DNA of 64,000 nucleotides from Olavius algarvensis associated proteobacterium Delta 3 (lineage in GTDB: Bacteria; Desulfobacterota; Desulfobacteria; Desulfobacterales; CAFBRK01). The position numbers were made by a program, and so were the translations under genes. The stretch's first letter is position 1. Every line of letters begins with the position of its first letter. The notes below the pieces were generated by a model. The model was not told the origin of the DNA and did not search any database. It saw only the letters and a program-made list of their open reading frames with translations. The stretch spans positions 31,944 through 95,943 of the forward strand of contig CAFBRK010000226.1 of the NCBI GenBank assembly GCA_903231505.1, in the 5' to 3' direction. Below are positions 27,560-36,500 of this stretch, one piece after another.

Positions 27560-30499
27560 CTACCCGGACTGGGCGTAACGCCGCCCATGCTCCATCGGAT
27601 GGTCTCTATTGCCACCCGGCGGAACGATCGCAAGTGTCAGGCCTTTCACCCGGGTCAGCATTTGGCCGGCTTTCTCCGTCTCCCGCGCTTTTGCAGATTC
27701 TTCCAGGATCGTTGCAGGTTCGGTAAAGTCATCGAATCCGACCGTGCCGCCCGCTCCCTTCAGCCAATGAGCCAGGAAGGCAAGCTGTTCCATATCGCCT
27801 TTCTGATAAGCGTGCTCCATCTCACCGACGGTGGTTTCAAGCTTTTCGATAAAGGTGAAAAGTATATCCCGGAACCTCGGCTCGTCACCGAAACGGGAGA
27901 CCACCGGTTTTTCCGGTGCTAACCCAAGTTCGGTAACCGGAGAGCCGTGACCCGACATGTTCTCCCCGGGAGGGTCGACATTGACAGCGGCAGAAGAAGC
28001 GGCGCCATTTTCAGAGATGACCAGGCGGCCGGCCATGTCACGGAGCTGTTCCATGGTCTGTAGGATTTCGGTTTCCCGGGAGCCTTCCCTTGCGAGCATT
28101 TCAAGCCGAGCGGCCGGTTCTGTAAACTGATCAAACCCCATGGTGCCTCCGGATCCTTTCAACCAATGGGCAAAGTCTGCGACTTTCCCGAAGTCGCCTT
28201 CGCTCCGGGCTTGCTCCACAGCATCGAACCGGTCCTGGAGACTGGAGATAAAGCGAGCAATCAAATCCCGAAATTTCGCGTTGTCGGCTGGGAGTTTGGA
28301 TACTATCGGTATCGGTCCGCCGGTCTGCGCCGTTTTCCCACCGCTTGACTCCGCTCCAGGCCCATTATCGGACGTTCCGGGGTCGGCGGCAATCTGCCGG
28401 CCACCCAGGAGGTCCGCCATCAAATGCATGAATTGGTCGATATCGATCGGCTTGGTGATATAATCGGAGTACCCGGCATCCAGACAGTCTTTCTCGAAGC
28501 CCTTCATGGCATTGGCGGTCAATGCAATGATGGGCGTTTTCAACCCCTGCCGGCGCAGCTTTTCGGTGGCCGTAAAGCCATCCATGACAGGCATATTCAC
28601 ATCCATCAGGATGGCATCGTAGTGCTCCGCGACCGCCTTGTTCACGCCCTCCTGGCCGTTTTCCGCTTCGTCGATGTGAAGCCCTGCCTTTTCGAGCAAT
28701 AGCCGGACCAACATCCGGTTTTCGATGCCGTCCTCCACAATGAGTACCCGGGAGGCGGGAAACTGCCATTGGGATTCGTCGCCTTGGTTGAGCTGGCCCC
28801 CCAGCATTTCAATCTCTTCAGGCGACAGAAACTCTACACCGTCAAGATTACCGGTATCCACGGAAACCGTAAAGGTGCTCCCCTCGCCAGGCGTGCTGGT
28901 TGCGGTGATGTCGCCCCCCAGAGCTTGTGCGAATTTACGGCTGATGGAAAGACCGAGACCGGTTCCACCGAAACGGCGGGTAACCGACGAATCCGCCTGG
29001 GTAAATGGATCGAAGATGGCGTTCACATTGTCCGGGGAGATTCCGATCCCGGTGTCGGTAACGTCGATAAACATCCGGGGGCCGGCAGAGGTTTTCTCGA
29101 AGCGGCAGGTCACGGTAACGCCTCCCGCATCCGTAAACTTAATCGCGTTGCCAACCAGGTTGAAAATGATCTGCCGGAATCGTGTCGGGTCGGTTTCGAT
29201 CTTCTCAGGCAGAGCGTTCTGCACGTTTAAATCGAGGGCAATCCCTTTTTCATTTGCCTGGACGTTCAGCATCTGAAGGACCTCATGGATGGTCCTGTGG
29301 GGCTCGGTCCAGGTTTTTTCTACCTCCAAACGGCCGGATTCGACCTTGGAAAGATCGAGTATGTCATTGATCAGTTCCAAAAGATTCTTCCCGCTGGAAT
29401 GAATGGTATTAAGGTACCGTTGGTTATCTTCCTGACTCTGAGCATAGCCGCGCTTGAGTCTCTCCGTAAAACCGAGGATGGAATTCATGGGTGTACGGAT
29501 TTCGTGACTCATATTCGCGAGAAATTCGCTCTTCGCGTGATTGGCCTGTTCGGCATCTTCCTTGGATTTGCGCAGTTCGATTTCCTTCTGCTCGAGCTGG
29601 GTTACGTCGTCAAAACTGATCAGCACACCGGCGTATTTCCCGCCGGTGCTGAGAACCGGAGAACAATTGATATTAAACGTCAGCCAGTCGTCATCCGAAT
29701 GCTGCAGGCGAAGTATACTGTTCTTTTGCGGTTCTCCTTTCTCCAGAGCCTGTACCCACGGTCGGCCATTCGTTTCAGTGGTGTTTCCGTTCATGTCCCT
29801 CCAGGGGAACTCTCCGGCCTGGCGGCCGAGCAGGTTTTCCGGCGATTTTCCAACCATCTCCGAAAAAGCCTGATTGGCGAGCACGATTTGTTCTTTGTGA
29901 TCGACCACCAGGAGCCCTTCTGCCATGGTGTCGAGCGCGGATCGCACCCTTCCGGGTACGGCCTTCGCGGGATCCAGTTGGCGAAGTACACGACCCAGAT
30001 AAAAGTAAAAGGCGATAAAGCACCCCAATCCCAAAAACAACCCGATGCGCACCGATGGAATTTGAAACACCCCGTAAATCCCGGGTTTCGCCAGCGGCTT
30101 GAAACGAAGCTCGAGTTGCCCCCATTTGTACTCGCCACTGTAGAGGGGCACCCTGACTTGTTCTTCCCTTGAATATTCTCCTTCCATCGGCTGCCAGTTC
30201 TGTTCATGTTCTCTTATAGCGAAAAAGGAGCGGCCATCTTTGCGGCGCAGGGCAAGAGACAACAGATCGTCATTGCGTTCCGCGACCAGTTTCAGGTCGA
30301 CTTTCAGGCGCCGCATGTCGTTCTTCATCAGCAACGCTGTCGAGTGTATGGCGATAGTCTCCGCCAAATGGGTGCGACCTTCCCGAACGGCACGAACTCT
30401 GTCCGGGACGATGCCCAAATAGGTGGCCAAGAAAACGAGACTGACCGTTAGGCCGACCATCCCGATGACAACGCGGAATTTTACACTCACCTTTTTCAT
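27560..30499 (-). CDS. Hybrid sensor histidine kinase with two HPt domains
   Basis: 979 residues: membrane helix (about 10-28), periplasmic sensor region, second helix (about 150-168), PAS domain, HisKA with phosphorylated His in MSHEIRTPMNSILGF, HATPase (DTGIGIS; GTGLGLSISRKFA), receiver (ILMDVNMPVMDGF), then two HPt domains with H in FAHWLKGSGGTMGF and LAHWLKGAGGTVGF. The tandem HPt modules look duplicated and would let one kinase feed two partners. Its start lies three bases past the stop of the giant surface-protein gene, so the two are coupled. The natural output is the following receiver-EAL protein. Confidence 0.92.
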   Translation of the reverse strand: MKKVSVKFRVVIGMVGLTVSLVFLATYLGIVPDRVRAVREGRTHLAETIAIHSTALLMKNDMRRLKVDLKLVAERNDDLLSLALRRKDGRSFFAIREHEQNWQPMEGEYSREEQVRVPLYSGEYKWGQLELRFKPLAKPGIYGVFQIPSVRIGLFLGLGCFIAFYFYLGRVLRQLDPAKAVPGRVRSALDTMAEGLLVVDHKEQIVLANQAFSEMVGKSPENLLGRQAGEFPWRDMNGNTTETNGRPWVQALEKGEPQKNSILRLQHSDDDWLTFNINCSPVLSTGGKYAGVLISFDDVTQLEQKEIELRKSKEDAEQANHAKSEFLANMSHEIRTPMNSILGFTERLKRGYAQSQEDNQRYLNTIHSSGKNLLELINDILDLSKVESGRLEVEKTWTEPHRTIHEVLQMLNVQANEKGIALDLNVQNALPEKIETDPTRFRQIIFNLVGNAIKFTDAGGVTVTCRFEKTSAGPRMFIDVTDTGIGISPDNVNAIFDPFTQADSSVTRRFGGTGLGLSISRKFAQALGGDITATSTPGEGSTFTVSVDTGNLDGVEFLSPEEIEMLGGQLNQGDESQWQFPASRVLIVEDGIENRMLVRLLLEKAGLHIDEAENGQEGVNKAVAEHYDAILMDVNMPVMDGFTATEKLRRQGLKTPIIALTANAMKGFEKDCLDAGYSDYITKPIDIDQFMHLMADLLGGRQIAADPGTSDNGPGAESSGGKTAQTGGPIPIVSKLPADNAKFRDLIARFISSLQDRFDAVEQARSEGDFGKVADFAHWLKGSGGTMGFDQFTEPAARLEMLAREGSRETEILQTMEQLRDMAGRLVISENGAASSAAVNVDPPGENMSGHGSPVTELGLAPEKPVVSRFGDEPRFRDILFTFIEKLETTVGEMEHAYQKGDMEQLAFLAHWLKGAGGTVGFDDFTEPATILEESAKARETEKAGQMLTRVKGLTLAIVPPGGNRDHPMEHGRRYAQSG

Positions 30500-30502
30500 A
30501 CC

Positions 30503-33500
30503 CTATCCCATCACCTTCATGGTGCCGGAAGACGCATTCTTTATTTTATCATTTTTTTCGGAGTTTTGGGGGCCTTTTTTTAAAATTGTCTCTAAAGACT
30601 CCTCATCGTCATCTTCGGCATCCTCTCTTTTTCCCGCCAAAATCGGCAGCGGATCTAATATCTGCCAGGCAGGCATGGAGGAAAGAAAAGAACTGAGAAG
30701 AATTCCACTTCGAATCAACCAGATGACGTAGCCCACGGAAAGCCCCGATGTGACTGCAATCGCGGAACTGGCGACAATATCCTGAAACTGGACCTCGCTG
30801 GTTGCTTCCCGTTTCAATTCATCCAGGGAGTTCATTAAAAATTCGTATTCAAGAGCGGACAGGGGATCAAAGCCGCGCTGATTGAAAAATTGTTCTACGG
30901 CTTGGACGATCGCCGCCGGCTCGGGAGAGGACGCTTCTCTGCTCAACAGAAATTCAACCACAGTGTTTAGGTCCATATTCGCAAAACCGGCAAGTTTTAA
31001 ATTACTTCCCTCTGCATTCGAAAATGCACGGAACGTTTTTGCTACCGCGCTCTTTTGGGCGCCGTTTTGACGGACGGGAGAAAGATCAGAGTCGACCGTC
31101 CCATCTTCTGTACCGCCTTCGTCCAGAGGATCTTCTTCACCGGTGTCTTCTTCGTCATCGCCGTCACCGGGGTCGTCTTCAGGATCGGGGTCCGTGGTAT
31201 CCGACGGGTCTTCCTCGGGCCCCGGATCGTCTATCGGATCATCATCCGGAGGCGGGGTGACGCCGTCGTTTACCGGTGTCCCGGTCATGTTCTTCACACC
31301 GACAAGGGGCGGGGTGGTGCCATCGTCTGCGGTGACGGTGATTGTGAAATTACTGTTGTAATCGGCGGTGGGTGTGAATACAGCACTTGCCAGAAGGGCG
31401 TTGACATCGGAGATGGTTCCGCTGGCAGTCCACACACCGGCCGAAAAGGTCGACGTAACCGTTCCCGACGTTCCGGTGCTCAGCGTGCCGGCCGTCAGGT
31501 CCGACAGGGTCATCGTCACAGTGACCGTTGCGCTGTCCACATCACTGATGACCATATCGTTCAGATTCAACGGTATGTCTTCGGTATACGTCTCGGACGT
31601 ATTTAGATTGGAGGCGGTCGGCGGTTCAGGGCCGTTGTTCACCGTGACGCCGATGGACTGCACAGTGGTGCCGCCGCTACCGTCATTTGCGGTGACCTGG
31701 ACTTCATAGACATTGTCGGTGTCGGCATCGACCGGGTTCTCGTAATCCGGCGCGGCAGTAAAGACCAGCTCATTGGAGCCGTTGATGCTGAACCACCCCT
31801 GGTCCGCACCGCCGGTGATGGTAAAGCCGACGGCCTGGGCCGGAAGGTCGACATCGGTGGCCGTCAGGGTGTGCACCACAGTCTGGTTCTCATCGATGGA
31901 GGCGGCTGCCGCCGATGTAAATGCGGGGGCATTGTCATTGACCGGGTTGACCGTGACATTGATCGTCTGGGTCGTGGTATTGCCCGCACCGTCATTGGCG
32001 GTGACTTCGACCTCATAGATATTGTCGGTATCGGCATCGACCGGGTTCTCATAATCAGGGGCTGCAGTAAAGACCAGCTGGTTGGATCCATTGATGCTGA
32101 ATCGACCCTGATCCGCGCCGCCGGTGATGGTAAAGCCGACGGTCTGAGCCGGAAGGTCGGTATCGGTGGCAGCCAGGGTGTGCACCACGGTCTGGTTCTC
32201 GTCGATGTTAGCCGCACTCGCCGAAGTCATCACCGGGGCATTGTCGTTGACCGGATTGACCGTGACATTGATGGTCTGGGTAGTTGTCCCGCCGCTGCCG
32301 TCGCTGGCCGTAACCTCGACCTCATAGATATTGTCGGTATCGGCATCGACCGGGTTCTCATAATCCGGAGCCGCATTAAAGATGAGCTGGTTGGATCCAT
32401 CGATGCTGAATCGGCCCTGGTCGGCACCGCCGGTGATGGTATACCCGACGGTCTGGGCCGGAAGGTCGGCATCGGTGGCAGCCAGCGTGTGCACAATGGT
32501 CTGGCCCTCATCGACGGTGGCCGCAGCAGCCGACGTAAACACCGGGGCGTTGTCGTTGACTGGATTGACCGTGACAGTAATCGTCTGCGTGTTTGTCCCG
32601 CCATTGCCATCGTTGGCGGTAACCTCTACCTCGTAATCATTGTTCGTGCCGGCATCGACAGGGTTCTCGTAATCCGGTGCCGCATTAAAGATGAGCTGGT
32701 TGGATCCATCGATGCTGAACCGCCCCTGGTCTGCACCGCCGGTGATGGTAAACCCGACGGCCTGGGCCGGAAGGTCCGCATCGGCAGCCGTCAGGGTGTG
32801 CACCACGGTCTGGCCCTCATCAACGGTGGCCGCAGCGGCCGACGTAAACACCGGTGCGTTGTCGTTGACCGGGTTGACCGTGATGCTCAGAGTTTGGACA
32901 TCCGTGCCGCTGTTTTCGTCGTCCGCTGTGACCTGCACCACATATGTGTTGTCGGTGTTGGAGTCCCCCGGATTTTCAAAATCCGGGGCCGCATTAAAGG
33001 TCAGCACACCGGTATTGGTATCGATGCCAAACAGGCCGGCATCGGTTCCCCCGGTGATTGAGAACTTCGGAGTATCTCCGTCAGCGTCTGTGGCCGTAAC
33101 CGTGGTCACAGCAGAGGTGTTTTCATCAATAGAGATGGCTGCCGTATCACCACCGCCATCGGATGTGATCGCCGGGGGGTCGTTAACCGGTGTGCCGGTG
33201 ATATTTTTGACCCCCGTGACGGATGCTGCGACACCATCATCCACGCTGGCGGTCATGTCAAAATCACTATTATAATCGGAAGTCGGATTAAACGTTACAT
33301 TGGCCAGTAAGGTATTCACATCGGCGATGGCACCACTTGCGGTCCACATACCACCGGCAAACGTGGATGTGACCGAACCCGACGTCCCGGTACTGAGACC
33401 GCCTGCCGCCGCATCCGAAAGGGTCAGGGTCACGGTCACATTGGGGCTGTCCACATCACTGACCACGATGTCGGTAAGATTGAGAGAGGTATCTTCGGTA

Positions 33501-36500
33501 TAGGTCTGAGCTGCGTTTAGATTCGTTGCAGTGGGGGCATCGTTGACGGGGTTTACACTAATCGAGCTCGATGCCGACGCCGCGCTGAACGCGCTCGTTC
33601 CGCCAGTGCCACCGACGGAGGTGTAGGCGATCTGCAGATTGTCGATCCGAAAGTATTCGGACGCGCCACGGTACTCGTTATTGATCCGGAAACCGATGCG
33701 GGTATCCGAGGTCGCGTAAGCCCCGATATCAAAGCTGCGTGAGCCGGATGTGGCCGCGGTGTAACCGGTGAAATTCTCGAGGGTCACCCAGTTAGTGCCG
33801 CCGTTGCTTGAGATTTCGATCACTACCGAATCGTCACTATCGATGCCACCCAGAATACGGAAGTCGAAATCAAGCGTTGCGCTTATCGCTCCGGACAGGT
33901 TGACGGCGCGTGTGGCACTTTCGAAACTGCCAAAGTCATGGTTATCCAGGCTCAATTCTCCGCCGGTAATTTGCACCTGTCCGCTGGAGGGTAGGCCGTT
34001 ATCGTTCGTTTCGACCCACGGCCCGGCCCAGCTCGCCGTGCCGTTGTCGTTCGAATAGGACGGGATGCTGAACTCGTCGCGCACCGTATACGTGCTCGTC
34101 AGGTCCGCATTGCCACCATTGCTTCCGCTGGTACGATCCCAGGCGTGGAAGGTGATCCCGTTGGTGACGGTCCCATTCCAGTCCGCATCCGGCACGAAAC
34201 GCACGTAGGTGTTGGCGTCGGCAGCGAGCAGCCTTGCGCTCGACGCATCCACCGAGCCGAATGCCAGCCAGTTCGTACCGCCGTCGGTGGAGTACTGCCA
34301 GGTGCCACTGGCGTCATCGACAAAAAAAACGGCAATGCCTTCAAGTGAAGCCGCATCCGGATCGCTTGTCTGGCCGGAGATAAGATCCGAAACCAGGGTG
34401 CCAGGGTTGCTCACCGGGTCTTCGTCGATAGCTGACAGGTCGTTCGCACCTGTCAATGTCGGTGCATCGTTGACCGGATTGACGGTGATGCTTGCGGTGG
34501 CCACAGGACTCAGGTCGGTGTCGTTGCCGGTGGTGGAGGCCTGGACATTGAACGTCGCCAGACCATTGAAATCCAGACTGGGTGTGAACTTCAGGCCCAG
34601 GGTGCCTTCTGAGAACGGGATGAAATCACCGTCGTTGATGACCGTGCTGCCGTCGTTCCGGTAGAGCGTCCCATTGACGATACCGGTGATCTTAAAGTGT
34701 GTGACTTCCGCCCCATCGGCTGCATTGCGGGAAATCACCAGTCCCGAGGAAGACTGGGTGTCCTCGTTCGTGGTTGTATTTGTTACCGTTGGCGTGTCGG
34801 CAAAAGGACGGACCAGGACCCGCTGCTCCGGCAGGAAACTGAGCCACGCCGGCCCCGCCAAGCCGCCGTTGCCTGCAGCGGTCACGTACTCATCCATGAA
34901 CGCGCCCGTGGTCCCGTCGTAGCGAAGGATGACGGCATCACTAAAATCCGAAACGTACAGATTCCCGTCCGGGCCGAATGCCAGTCCTGTCGGCCGGTTC
35001 AGACCCCCCGGGGGGCCAGCGGCTGCAAACACATCGATGAACGCTCCGGACCCGCCGTCGTATCGCAACACTTCATTGGTATCGAAACTGGCGATGTAGA
35101 GATGTCCATCCGGACCGAAGATCATCTGCTCGGGTGTACTCAGGCCGCCACTATCGGAGCTGACAAACACATCGATATATTCGCCGGTGGCCCCGTCGTA
35201 GCGGAGAACCTGGTTATCACTATAGGAGCCTACGTAGAGGTTCCCGTCAGGTCCGAACGTCAATCCGTAGGGCCTGTCCAATCCACCGCTCGCGGCCGTG
35301 ACGAAGTCGTCAATAAACGCACCGGAGGTTCCGTCGTAGCGCAGCACTTCATCCGTGGAATGACTTGACACATACAGGTGGCCGTCGGGCCCGAAAGCCA
35401 ACCCGCCCAGTACGTTCGGTCCGCTAATGAATTCGTCGATGAACGCCCAGGTCACGGCGTTGTATCGCAACACGTTTCCGGAAGTCTCGCCGGTGACATA
35501 GATATTGCCATCCGGTCCGACAACCACCTGGACCGCATTATTCAGCCCATTTGCGGCTGCGAACTCCTGTAAAAAACCTCCAGTGGTCTCTTCGTAACGA
35601 AAAATGCTGTCGGGCCCCAACGTTGGGACCAGCAGCTCGTTCTGCAGGACCGTGTCTTCCCCGTCGTTGGCGGATACCAGGATGTTGTACGTAAAACCCG
35701 ACCGGGCATAGGTGTGGGCAACGGTTGTGGTGACGCCCGTAGATGCGGCCGAAGTTATGGTCCCATCCCCCCAATTGACGGTCCAGGTGACCGCGCTGTC
35801 ATCCGGATCGGTGAACGAGAGGTCCAGATCGTAAGCAGTATCCTCGTCAGCCTCAGTGGGCCCTGCCACTGCCGTTATCGTCGGCGCATCGTTGACCGGA
35901 GTACCGGTCATGTTCTTGACACCAGTCAGGGCCGGTGCGACACCATCGTCCACACTCGTATCGATGGCGAAATTGCTGTTGTAATTGGGGGTGGGAACAA
36001 ACGCGACACTGGCGAGCAAGGCGTTCACATCGGCGATGGCACCGCTGGCGCGCCACTCACCGGTCCCGGCATTGAAGGTCGAGGTGACAGAACCCGAGCT
36101 GCCGGTCGTCAAAATGCCAACCGCCGTGTCCGAAAGGGTCAGCGTCGCGGTCACCGATCCACTGTCCACATCATTGACCACTATGTCGGTCAGGTTCAGT
36201 GCCGTATCTTCGATGTAGGTTTCTGCAGCGTTCAGGTTGGTAGCTGTGGGCGCGTCGTTTTCACCGGTCACCGTAATGGTTCCGGTCAGGGTGTTGGATG
36301 TTTCAGCAGGTGCTGGGGTATTGCCGCCATCGTTCAGAACGATATTGTACACCCGATCCGTATCACTGCCGCCAACGGTCGGATTGTCCCCGGTGTTTTC
36401 AAATCTGAGTGCCTCAAGGATCGCGCCTAAATTCGCCGGGGTGGCCCCGCTGTTTAGCGTGATCACCAGAGCCGCAACGTCCCCGCCGCTTATCGATCCG

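Noticed and set aside
31871..33061. 396-codon frame antisense to the cadherin-like repeats
   Set aside because: Its repetitive sequence simply mirrors the 309 bp repeats of the real gene.
31622..33170. Regularly spaced repeats considered as CRISPR-like
   Set aside because: The period is 309 bases with coding repeats and no short repeat/spacer structure.
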